Of a stretch of DNA of 64,000 nt, positions 54,463 through 63,208 are shown piece by piece (position 1 is the stretch's first letter; the number at the start of each line of letters is the position of its first letter). Source of the stretch: CALODP01 sp942492055 (lineage in GTDB: Bacteria; Bacteroidota; Ignavibacteria; Ignavibacteriales; Melioribacteraceae); assembly GCA_942492055.1 (NCBI GenBank), contig CALODP010000001.1, positions 207,882 through 271,881 of the forward strand, in the 5' to 3' direction. Below the pieces are notes generated by a model. That model saw nothing but the letters and a program-made list of their open reading frames with translations, ran no database searches and had not been told where the DNA came from. The translations under genes were made by a program, and so were the position numbers.

Positions 54463-55691
54463 TAGATATTGAAAAATTCTCTGTACTTACTCGAGATAAA
54501 TTCATCCAACCACTTATAGTACTTCTGAATTTTCTCTTTCGTGAATTTTCCTTCTCTCCATTCTTTTAATTTACTCTCTGTATTCGACAATACTTCGTTT
54601 TCAACCTTCTCAAGCTTTTGCCAATATCCGTTTCCTTCTTTATTAATTACTTGAGCCAGATCCATATATCTTCCGCCCGATCCTCTTTTAATAGGAAAAC
54701 ATCTGTTCTTGAGAATCAACGATTTATCACAAAGAGGAGCGTTCCCCGATTCATCTTTTACAACTAATTCAGGTAATTGTTCTCCGCCGAAAAGCCATGT
54801 TGGAACGGCAACTGTAGTAAATTGAAACCCTAAAATAGTCCAAATTGTAGCGTTTGTAGGAGCTTCTCCTTTTTTTACTCCCTGTATCAAAATTGAAGAT
54901 ACAGAACCGTTTCTTACAATATAATCATTCATCGGTTCATAGCCATTTTCCTTTTCACTGTATTTTGGCTCAATTCCCAAATCAGTATTCATCAGGGAAT
55001 GTTTTAATGACCTGGAGACATCCTGTAAAAAGAATTTAGTATTTAAGCTTTTGGCAGCTGCAGCATTGTATATTAATTCTTCAGCTGTAAGATATCTTAT
55101 ATATCCGTATCCTTCATCCTCTTTTCCGTCAAACGAATAATTAGTTCTGATAATATATCCGAAAGGAGCTAACATCGGATCATTTACATCAACTTTCTTG
55201 TATGAATAATTTCCCGTTTCGTAATAAGCAGCTCCACCGTAAGCGTCAATTACGCCGAAATTTGCTTGAACACCCCAAGGTTTTGGCATATTGTCAAGCA
55301 TCTTCTCGAAATCTTCTATAGTTTCGCACTGCATCAAAGCCATTTTCATAACAATTCCTTCTCGGTCTTCAACGCTTGCCGTATCATCATCCGCCTTAAG
55401 ATTGTAAGAAGCAGTATTCATTATCGCAAAACCAACACTGTTACATCCGCCCCAGACTTGCTTATTTAATGTATCTTTTGAGTTAACTAAACCAATATAT
55501 TCGTATTTCCCATCCTTAAAGAAAACCAATTTATTATCTTCGAAATCGGAATCCCTGTGCTTAAATAAAATCGGACGCCCGTCAGCGGTATATTTCCCGG
55601 AAACAATTGCCGATGTACACGCCAAAGAAATGGATTGAATAAGAATAAACATAGAAACTGTCATTAAAAGAATTCGGTTTGGTTTTCTCAT
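54462..55691 (-). CDS. Secreted Ntn-type linear amide C-N hydrolase (C45/choloylglycine-like)
   Basis: 409 residues. The signal peptide ends at about ISLA, immediately before a cysteine (LACTSAIVSGKYTADGR). This Cys at about residue 25 would become the N-terminal nucleophile after cleavage, as in Ntn hydrolases such as penicillin acylase-like and C45 enzymes. The WGGCNSVGFAIMNTASYN segment is typical of this superfamily. Cleavage of an amide or peptide bond is expected; the substrate is unknown. First gene of a five-gene operon and the nearest gene left of the origin. Confidence 0.82.
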   Translation of the reverse strand: MRKPNRILLMTVSMFILIQSISLACTSAIVSGKYTADGRPILFKHRDSDFEDNKLVFFKDGKYEYIGLVNSKDTLNKQVWGGCNSVGFAIMNTASYNLKADDDTASVEDREGIVMKMALMQCETIEDFEKMLDNMPKPWGVQANFGVIDAYGGAAYYETGNYSYKKVDVNDPMLAPFGYIIRTNYSFDGKEDEGYGYIRYLTAEELIYNAAAAKSLNTKFFLQDVSRSLKHSLMNTDLGIEPKYSEKENGYEPMNDYIVRNGSVSSILIQGVKKGEAPTNATIWTILGFQFTTVAVPTWLFGGEQLPELVVKDESGNAPLCDKSLILKNRCFPIKRGSGGRYMDLAQVINKEGNGYWQKLEKVENEVLSNTESKLKEWREGKFTKEKIQKYYKWLDEFISSKYREFFNI

Positions 55692-55761
55692 TATTTTCTC
55701 CGTTTTGCAGAAATTATTTATTTTGCCTCTAAATATAGTTAATCTACATTCTTATAGTTAG

Positions 55762-56164
55762 AAGAATGAAAAAAAAGAAAAAGCACATAAAATTCAGTAG
55801 AAAAATTAGAGAAAAAAAACTTTTTTTTCTGTGGATAACATGTTGATAACCGCTGAATAACTTGTTCACATCTTTTTGTTTATTAACTCCATGTTTATAA
55901 CCGAAAGTTATTAAGAAGTTATTCACATTCTATTTTCTTTAAAATCTTCGAAATAGAGACGATTTTAGAATATTATTGAGTTATCAACATATTCACATCC
56001 TTATTACTATTACCTGTTTTTAAAAACTTTAAAAAAGATATTGTAATAGTATGTGTGTGTGGATAAGTGAAAAGAGTATTTTCGCATATAATTGAAAAAT
56101 TGTAAATAACCCCTATTTTTGCTATATTTCTCTGTTCAAAAGTCTACAAAATGGAGCATTTTTA
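55762..56164. other. Probable chromosomal replication origin (oriC) upstream of dnaN
   Basis: In the 473-bp gap 55692-56164 the following DnaA-box-like sites occur: TGTGGATAA (55830), TGTTGATAA (55841), TTGTTCACA (55862), TTATTCACA (55919), TTATCAACA (55981), a following ATATTCACA and TGTGGATAA (56058). Next to the 55981 sites, TTATTACTATTAC (56001-56013) has the 3-nt period of DnaA-trio elements. An A/T-rich tract follows to about 56050. Poly-A/T runs lie at 55811-55829. Genes diverge on both sides and replication genes follow. oriC is inferred. Confidence 0.78.
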
Positions 56165-57298
56165 ATGGAATTTAAGGTTAACAGTAAAGAGTTAGAAAAG
56201 CATCTTACTAAGTTAATTCCTGCCGTACCAACGAGAACTCCAATGCCTATTCTTGAAAACTTTTTATTCGAGATTAAGGATGGATTGTTAACAATTTACG
56301 CTACTGATCTTGAGATTTCTCTCAAATCATCAATTGGCATCATTGCTGACGAAAATAAAACACTCGTAGTACCGGCAAAGTTACTACACGATATTCTTAA
56401 ATCACTTGGTGACACAACTGTATATTTCGATATCCAGGAAAACGGAAGGATTGAGCTTTCTACTGATAACGGTACCTATTCTCTAAGTTACCTTGATTCC
56501 GAAGAATATCCCGAAATCCCCTCTTTTCCTAATTCGGAAACAGATGAAGATATTACTGAAATTGTCATTAATGGAATGGAATTAAGATCATCATTCGAGA
56601 AGGCTTCTTTTGCTATGAGTAAAGAAGAAATGAGACCGGCAATGACTGGTACTCTTCTTGAATTTTCGGATGACGGATTAAGATTTGTTGCTACTGACGG
56701 ACACAGATTGGTTAATTTGCTAAAAAAGAATATTTCAGTCGATTTAGCAGATCAATATATCGTTCCGGAAAAAGCCATCTCCGTTTTAATGAAGATTTTG
56801 GATGAAAGAGACGTGAAACTTTATTTAAGTAAAACTCACATGTCTTTTCAATTAAATGATATAGAACTTATTTCCAGATTAATAGGGCAGAAATACCCTG
56901 ATTACAAAAGTGTAATCCCTCTTGAAAATGAGTTCGAATTGAAACTAGAAACAAAGGAACTACACAACGCTATCAAAAGAATGATGTTATTCTCTTCTTC
57001 GAATACAACCAGAAGAGTTAAGTTCTCAATTTCAGATAGTAAATTGGAAATCTCGGCTGAGGATCTTGATATCGGCGCTTCGGGAAAAGAAACTATTCCT
57101 TGCCAATACCAGGGAGATCAAATCGATATCGGATTCAATTCCACATATGTGAATGATATACTTAGCCATATGAGTTCCGAGAAAGAAATTATTTTTAAAC
57201 TTCAATCCCCTACAAAAGCTGTAATAATTTTGCCGGGAGAAGATAAAGATAATCAGGAATTGTTAATGTTAATTATGCCGGTACGATTGAATAATTAG
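56165..57298 (+). CDS. dnaN: DNA polymerase III beta sliding clamp
   Basis: 377 residues, full length. Three repeats of the clamp fold are visible, with the opening FKVNSKELEKHLTKLIPAVP, TDGHRLV near residue 180 and the C-terminal LIMPVRL. It forms the dimeric ring that tethers DNA polymerase to DNA. GGAG lies 9 nt upstream of the ATG. It is the first gene to the right of oriC, and recF begins 1 nt after its stop. dnaA is not in front of it. Confidence 0.98.
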   Translation: MEFKVNSKELEKHLTKLIPAVPTRTPMPILENFLFEIKDGLLTIYATDLEISLKSSIGIIADENKTLVVPAKLLHDILKSLGDTTVYFDIQENGRIELSTDNGTYSLSYLDSEEYPEIPSFPNSETDEDITEIVINGMELRSSFEKASFAMSKEEMRPAMTGTLLEFSDDGLRFVATDGHRLVNLLKKNISVDLADQYIVPEKAISVLMKILDERDVKLYLSKTHMSFQLNDIELISRLIGQKYPDYKSVIPLENEFELKLETKELHNAIKRMMLFSSSNTTRRVKFSISDSKLEISAEDLDIGASGKETIPCQYQGDQIDIGFNSTYVNDILSHMSSEKEIIFKLQSPTKAVIILPGEDKDNQELLMLIMPVRLNN

Positions 57299-57299
57299 T

Positions 57300-58412
57300 A
57301 TGATTTTAGAGTCATTAGAATTAAAGAGTTTTAGATTACATAAAAAGTCGATTATAAAATTTTCCGGCAATTTGAATTATATAGTCGGAGGTAACGGTCA
57401 AGGAAAAACAACAATCCTTGAAGCGATTTATTATCTCTGTACAACAAAAAGTTTGAGTCAATCTCCCGATTCGGAATCAGTCAATTTCCAATCGGGAAGT
57501 TTTGAAATTAAGGGAAAGTTCAAAGATAAAACAGAGAATAAAGTTAGAATCTATTTTGATCTTTCCGATAACAAAAAGAGTTATTTTCTCGATACAAAAC
57601 AGATTTACAGATCATCTGGAGTTATCGGGAAATTTCCGGTTGTTACTCTTACTCAGTCTGATCATTTCATTACAGATGGTGCTCCGGCTGATAGAAGAAA
57701 ATTTGTTGATTCGGTAATTTCTCAATCAAGTGAGACATATCTTAAAATATTACTCGAGTACAATAAAACTCTTCGGCAGAGGTCGTCCTTGCTTACCCAA
57801 ATTAAAGAAACAAATAACACAAGTTTATTTATTCAATTGGATGCTTGGACGGAAACTCTAATTAAAACGGGAACCGAGCTTGTTAAACATCGAATTGCTT
57901 TTGTAAATGAGTTCAATAATTATGTCGAAGACGCTTATCGGCATGTAATGAACGAAAAGGAAACTCCCGAAATAGACTATTCCTTCTACGGTTGCAAGGA
58001 TAAAGAAGAAATAGAGGAGGTTTTTAAGAGAGAAATCGATAAGAACAGGCAGAATGAACTGCGGAGAACTCAAAACTTGATCGGTCCGCACAAAGATGAA
58101 TTTCTCTTTAAGATAAACGATATAGAATTAAGAAAATATGGCTCACAAGGGCAACACAAGACGTTTCAAATTGCCTTGAGATTCGGACAGTTTTTCTTTC
58201 TTAAAGATATAACCGGAAGAACTCCCATATTTTTGATGGATGATATTTTCGGAGAATTGGATGCTTTCAGAGCCGGAAAAATCAGTGAGTATATGAAAGA
58301 AGTCGGGCAAGCTTTTATTACTCTTACAGATTTTTCAAACTTCGATTATCTTCATAAATCGGAGGAAGATCTTTTAGTTAATGTGGAAAATGGTGAAGTA
58401 AAATATGTATAG
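57300..58412 (+). CDS. recF: DNA replication and repair protein RecF
   Basis: 370 residues. It loads RecA at gaps with RecO and RecR. The Walker A is GGNGQGKTT (30-38), the ABC-like signature region GSQGQHKTFQIALR lies near 280 and Walker B is IFLMDDIFGELD. Its start follows the dnaN stop by 1 nt and its end overlaps the DciA-like gene by 8 nt, so the three are one transcript. Confidence 0.97.
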   Translation: MILESLELKSFRLHKKSIIKFSGNLNYIVGGNGQGKTTILEAIYYLCTTKSLSQSPDSESVNFQSGSFEIKGKFKDKTENKVRIYFDLSDNKKSYFLDTKQIYRSSGVIGKFPVVTLTQSDHFITDGAPADRRKFVDSVISQSSETYLKILLEYNKTLRQRSSLLTQIKETNNTSLFIQLDAWTETLIKTGTELVKHRIAFVNEFNNYVEDAYRHVMNEKETPEIDYSFYGCKDKEEIEEVFKREIDKNRQNELRRTQNLIGPHKDEFLFKINDIELRKYGSQGQHKTFQIALRFGQFFFLKDITGRTPIFLMDDIFGELDAFRAGKISEYMKEVGQAFITLTDFSNFDYLHKSEEDLLVNVENGEVKYV

Positions 58413-58692
58413 TAAATACAGAAGTATATCCGATCTTATTCTCCATGAGCAAGCTTTCTCCAAATTGAGGGCAGTTGCCAATCAATATGAAGTGGTTGAA
58501 CATTTCGACCATATTTTCCCTGAGCTTGTTAAAGTAGTAGAGCCCGTTAAAGTTGAAAAGAAAATCCTTTTCCTCAGAGTTGCCAATTCGGTTTGGAGAA
58601 GCGAGCTTAATTTCAGACAAAAAATGATGGTTCAGAAGATAAATAAACACTTTGACAACGAAGTCATAAATTCTATTAAATTTATATCGTAG
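58405..58692 (+). CDS. DciA-like (DUF721) putative helicase loader
   Basis: 95 residues. The DUF721 pattern is seen: LILHEQAFSKLRAVANQYEVVEHFDHIFPELVKVVEP (shown in part) and the C-terminal LFLRVANSVWRSELNFRQKMMVQKIN (in part). DciA promotes loading of DnaB in bacteria that lack DnaC or DnaI. Its place in a recF-gyrB operon next to the probable origin fits a replication role. The name is by family; activity here is not tested. Confidence 0.82.
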   Translation: MYSKYRSISDLILHEQAFSKLRAVANQYEVVEHFDHIFPELVKVVEPVKVEKKILFLRVANSVWRSELNFRQKMMVQKINKHFDNEVINSIKFIS

Positions 58693-58717
58693 AGTTTAAT
58701 AAAAGGTAGGTATTGAA

Positions 58718-60667
58718 GTGACAAAAGAAGTAGCGCAAAATAACTATAGTGCCAGCAATATAAACGTATTAAAAGGTTTAGAAGCTGTTAGAAAGCGCCC
58801 GGCGATGTACATTGGGGATGTTGGTTCCCGAGGTTTGCATCATTTAGTCAATGAGGTAGTTGATAATAGTATCGACGAAGCATTGGCCGGGTATAACGAT
58901 AGAATTATTGTTACAATCAAAAAAGAAGGAAGTGTTTCCGTAGAAGATTTCGGGCGTGGTATTCCTATTGATATTCATCCGGAAGAAAAAAAATCGGCTC
59001 TTGAAGTTGTTATGACAGTTCTTCACGCCGGTGGTAAATTCGATAAGGATTCTTATAAGGTATCCGGTGGTTTGCATGGAGTAGGTGTTTCCTGCGTTAA
59101 TGCTCTTTCTATCAAATTAACTGCCGAAGTTTTCCGTGATGGAAAACATTATATTCAGGAATATTCAAGAGGTATTCCTCAACACGACGTTAAAGAAATT
59201 GGTAAAGCACCTAAAGGAAGAACAGGTACTATTGTAACATTTTTACCTGATCAGGAAATCTTTAAAACTATCGTTTTTAAATTCGAAAATCTCTCGGAAA
59301 GATTAAGAGAATTAGCTTACTTGAATAAAAGTATTTCTATTACTCTACGAGATGAGAGAGAGGATTTAGAGGAAGAATATCACTATAAAGGGGGTCTTAA
59401 AGAGTTCGTCGCATATTTGGATGAAAACAGAACTCCTCTTCATAAGCCGGTTTATATTGAAGGGGAAAAAGAAAACACTCCGGTTGAAATAGCTTTTGAA
59501 TATAGTAGCGCCTATTCGGAAAATATTTGCTCTTATGTTAATAATATTAATACCCATGAGGGAGGAACTCATCTTACGGGGTTTAGAGCTGCTCTTACAA
59601 GAACACTTAATACTTATGCGCAAAAGAATAATCTTATTAAATCCAAAAAGAAAATCGCTCTTTCCGGAGATGACTTCAAAGAAGGTTTGACAGCGGTTAT
59701 TTCCGTTAAAGTAATGGAACCTCAATTTGAGGGGCAGACCAAAACAAAACTCGGAAATAGTGAAGTTAAATCGGTTGTCGAAAGTATTGTCGGAGAAAAA
59801 TTATCGGAATTTCTCGAAGAAAATCCGGCAATAGGAAAGAAAGTAATAGAAAAATGTGTTAGAGCTGCCGAAGCAAGAGAAGCGGCCAGAAAAGCAAGAG
59901 ATTTGGTTAGAAGAAAGAACGCTCTTGATAGTATGCATCTCCCCGGAAAACTTGCCGATTGTTCGATTAACGATCCGGAACATTGCGAAGTATACATCGT
60001 GGAGGGTGATTCTGCGGGGGGGTCGGCTAAACAGGGAAGAGACAGACGGTTTCAGGCAATTCTTCCGCTAAAAGGAAAAATCCTAAACGTAGAAAAAGCC
60101 AAGATTAATAAAATTTTGGAAAACGATGAAATCAAAGCTATTATTGCTGCGATCGGAGCCGGAATAGGCCATGATTTCGATCAGGAAAAAGCTCGTTACG
60201 GAAAGATAATTATCATGACTGACGCCGACGTTGACGGAAGCCATATCCGAACTCTGCTTTTAACTTTCTTCTACAGACACATGAAAGATTTGATTACTTC
60301 GGGAAAGGTTTATATTGCTCAACCTCCTTTGTATAAAATCAAAAAGGGAAAAGAAGAAACTTACGCTTACGACGAAGACGAAAGAGAGAAACTTCTTCAG
60401 AGATATAAAGCTGGTAAAGGTGGTGAAGTTGATGAGAATAACTTACCTAAAGGTATCTCTTTGCAGCGTTACAAAGGTCTCGGTGAGATGAATCCGGAAC
60501 AATTGTGGGAAACTACGATGAATCCCGAAACAAGAACTGTATTGCAAGTTAATCTTGAAAGCGCGGCAACTGCCGATAAAGTTTTCGAAACTCTGATGGG
60601 AGATGTTGTTGCTCCTCGTAGAGCTTTTATAGAGAAACACGCTAAATACGCTAACTTGGATGTATAG
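58718..60667 (+). CDS. gyrB: DNA gyrase subunit B
   Basis: 649 residues, starting at GTG 58718, with AGGTAGG at the correct distance. The GHKL ATPase motif is HHLVNEVVDNSIDEALAG (near 46-63), the ATP lid is GGLHGVGVSCVN, and the Toprim domain shows EGDSAGGSA and TDADVDGSHIRTLLLTF. The C-terminal LQRYKGLGEMNPEQLWETTM block is standard. It precedes gyrA by 40 nt. Together they make the type II topoisomerase; the position near oriC is common. Confidence 0.98.
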   Translation: MTKEVAQNNYSASNINVLKGLEAVRKRPAMYIGDVGSRGLHHLVNEVVDNSIDEALAGYNDRIIVTIKKEGSVSVEDFGRGIPIDIHPEEKKSALEVVMTVLHAGGKFDKDSYKVSGGLHGVGVSCVNALSIKLTAEVFRDGKHYIQEYSRGIPQHDVKEIGKAPKGRTGTIVTFLPDQEIFKTIVFKFENLSERLRELAYLNKSISITLRDEREDLEEEYHYKGGLKEFVAYLDENRTPLHKPVYIEGEKENTPVEIAFEYSSAYSENICSYVNNINTHEGGTHLTGFRAALTRTLNTYAQKNNLIKSKKKIALSGDDFKEGLTAVISVKVMEPQFEGQTKTKLGNSEVKSVVESIVGEKLSEFLEENPAIGKKVIEKCVRAAEAREAARKARDLVRRKNALDSMHLPGKLADCSINDPEHCEVYIVEGDSAGGSAKQGRDRRFQAILPLKGKILNVEKAKINKILENDEIKAIIAAIGAGIGHDFDQEKARYGKIIIMTDADVDGSHIRTLLLTFFYRHMKDLITSGKVYIAQPPLYKIKKGKEETYAYDEDEREKLLQRYKAGKGGEVDENNLPKGISLQRYKGLGEMNPEQLWETTMNPETRTVLQVNLESAATADKVFETLMGDVVAPRRAFIEKHAKYANLDV

Positions 60668-60707
60668 TTACTTAACAAGAATTATAAAAAATTGAGAAGT
60701 ATATATT

Positions 60708-63176
60708 ATGGCAACATTTTTTGAAAAAGTATTACCGGTCTCGCTCGAAGATGAAATGAAGTCATCCTATATAGATTACGCGATGTCTGTTATCGTTGCA
60801 AGAGCTTTGCCGGATGTTAGAGACGGGCTCAAACCTGTACATCGCAGGGTTCTGTATGGAATGCACGAACTCGGTGTGGGGCACAATAAAGCCTACAAAA
60901 AATCTGCGAGAATCGTGGGTGAGGTTTTGGGTAAGTATCATCCTCATGGCGACTCCGCTGTTTATGATACAATGGTTCGTATGGTTCAGAGTTTTTCCTT
61001 ACGTTATCCTTTGGTAGACGGACAAGGAAACTTCGGGTCTGTAGATGGTGATTCGGCAGCAGCTATGCGTTATACCGAAGCCAGAATGGCAAGAATATCC
61101 GATGAGCTCTTGAGAGATCTTGATAAAGATACAGTTGATTTTGCTCCTAACTTCGACGATTCTCTTCAAGAACCGACAGTTCTTCCCGCTTATTTACCTA
61201 ATCTTTTGGTTAATGGGTCAAGTGGTATTGCTGTTGGTATGGCTACGAATATTCCTCCGCATAATCTTTCCGAAGTTGTGGCGGGAGTAAATGCTCTTAT
61301 TGATAATCCTAATTTGGAAAATGAAGATCTCGTTAAATATATAAAAGCTCCCGACTTCCCTACCGGCGGTATTATTTACGGATACGAAGGTGTAAAAGAC
61401 GCTTATACTACCGGACGCGGAAGAGTTGTTATAAGAGCTAAGGCAAATATTGAGACTCTTAAAAATGATAGAGAAAATATCGTAATTACGGAGCTGCCTT
61501 ATCAGGTAAATAAAGCAAATCTTATCACTAAGATTGCGGAACTGGTAAGGGGCGGTAAAATAACTGATATAAGTAACATCAGAGACGAATCAGATAGAGA
61601 CGGATTAAGAGTCGTAATTGAACTTAAAAGAGACGCTCAGCCTGCGGTTGTTATGAATCAGCTTTATAAGCACACCCAAATGCAAGTTACTTTCGGTGTA
61701 ATTATGCTAGCCTTGGTTAACGGAACTCCTAAAATTCTTACTATTAAGGAAGTTATTCGTCACTTCTTAGATCACAGAATGGAAGTCCTTGTTCGTAGAA
61801 CAAAATACGAATTAGCTGCAGCCGAAAGACGCGCTCATATCTTGGAAGGATATATTATAGCTCTCGATAATATCGACGAAGTTATCGAAACTATCAAAAA
61901 ATCGAGAGATGCTGAGACTGCCAAAGTAAACTTGATGAAGAAATTCAGTCTTTCCGAAATTCAGGCCAAAGCAATTCTCGATATGAGATTGCAAAGACTT
62001 ACAGGTTTGGAACGAGAGAAAATAGAAAGCGAATACAAAGAAATTCTTCAACTTATTGAAAAACTACGTGGTATTTTGGATAGCGAATCTGTAAGATATA
62101 ATATCATTAAAGAAGAGCTAATTGCCATAGATAAGAAATATGGTGACGCAAGAAGAACAGAAGTTATTTACGATTACAAAGAATTTTCTCTGGAAGATAT
62201 AATTGCCGAAGAAGAAGTTGTAGTTACTATTTCTCACAGAGGATTTATCAAGCGATTCCCCGTAAGCGGATACAGAAGACAAGGACGTGGTGGTAAAGGT
62301 GTTACGGGCGCCGGTACTAAAGACGAAGATTTTATAGAACATATGTTTATTGCTTCTACTCATCAATATATTATGTTCTTTACTGATCAAGGAAAATGTT
62401 ATTGGCTCAAAGTTCATGAAATTCCTGAAGCAGGAAGAGCCGCAAGAGGAAGATCTATTCTTAATCTTTTGGAAAAAGATAAGAAAGAACAAATTACCGC
62501 TTTCCTAGCAGTGAAAGAATTTACAGATGATCAATATATTGTAATGGTAACCAAAAACGGTACAATCAAAAAAACAGTTCTTTCTGCTTATGCTCATGTA
62601 AGAAAAGGGGGAATTAATGCTATTAATCTTGTCGAAGGTGATGAGCTTGTTGCTGTTAAGATGACCGACGGTAATAATGATATTGTTATCGGTACTAAAA
62701 AAGGAATGGCAATTCGATTCCCTGAAGATAAGGTTAGAAGTATGGGAAGAACTTCAACTGGGGTTAGAGGTATTAATCTAGCCGCTGATGATATCGTCAT
62801 TGGTTTTATAGTTGTTAAGAGTAGTTCTACTCTATTGGTGGTTACCGATAAGGGATTTGGTAAGCGTAGTCATATTGATGATTATCGTATAACAAATCGT
62901 GGCGGAAAAGGTATTATAACTATGAAAACCGGCGAGAAAAATGGTAACTTAATAGCTATGATGGAAGTAAATGATAACGACGAACTCGTTATTATTACTA
63001 ATCATGGTATGGTTATTCGTCAAGGAGTGTCGGATATTCGTGTTATGGGTAGAAATACTCAAGGTGTTAAGTTAATTAGATTGAATGATGAGGATACTAT
63101 TGCTGATATAGCGAGAGTTGTTTCCGAAGAAGGCTCTATTGGAAATGATGAACCGGACGATCAACCTGAACTTTAG
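60708..63176 (+). CDS. gyrA: DNA gyrase subunit A
   Basis: 822 residues. The catalytic tyrosine is Y122 in AAAMRYTEARM. The quinolone-resistance region reads HPHGDSAVYDTMV (78-90), with serine at position 83. The GyrA-box is RQGRGGKG, near residue 524, which separates it from ParC. The C-terminal beta-pinwheel repeats follow, with an acidic tail (GNDEPDDQPEL). Its partner gyrB is directly upstream. No frameshift or intein is seen. Confidence 0.98.
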   Translation: MATFFEKVLPVSLEDEMKSSYIDYAMSVIVARALPDVRDGLKPVHRRVLYGMHELGVGHNKAYKKSARIVGEVLGKYHPHGDSAVYDTMVRMVQSFSLRYPLVDGQGNFGSVDGDSAAAMRYTEARMARISDELLRDLDKDTVDFAPNFDDSLQEPTVLPAYLPNLLVNGSSGIAVGMATNIPPHNLSEVVAGVNALIDNPNLENEDLVKYIKAPDFPTGGIIYGYEGVKDAYTTGRGRVVIRAKANIETLKNDRENIVITELPYQVNKANLITKIAELVRGGKITDISNIRDESDRDGLRVVIELKRDAQPAVVMNQLYKHTQMQVTFGVIMLALVNGTPKILTIKEVIRHFLDHRMEVLVRRTKYELAAAERRAHILEGYIIALDNIDEVIETIKKSRDAETAKVNLMKKFSLSEIQAKAILDMRLQRLTGLEREKIESEYKEILQLIEKLRGILDSESVRYNIIKEELIAIDKKYGDARRTEVIYDYKEFSLEDIIAEEEVVVTISHRGFIKRFPVSGYRRQGRGGKGVTGAGTKDEDFIEHMFIASTHQYIMFFTDQGKCYWLKVHEIPEAGRAARGRSILNLLEKDKKEQITAFLAVKEFTDDQYIVMVTKNGTIKKTVLSAYAHVRKGGINAINLVEGDELVAVKMTDGNNDIVIGTKKGMAIRFPEDKVRSMGRTSTGVRGINLAADDIVIGFIVVKSSSTLLVVTDKGFGKRSHIDDYRITNRGGKGIITMKTGEKNGNLIAMMEVNDNDELVIITNHGMVIRQGVSDIRVMGRNTQGVKLIRLNDEDTIADIARVVSEEGSIGNDEPDDQPEL

Positions 63177-63208
63177 ATAATTTATTATCCAATAAATCTG
63201 GTGAAATA

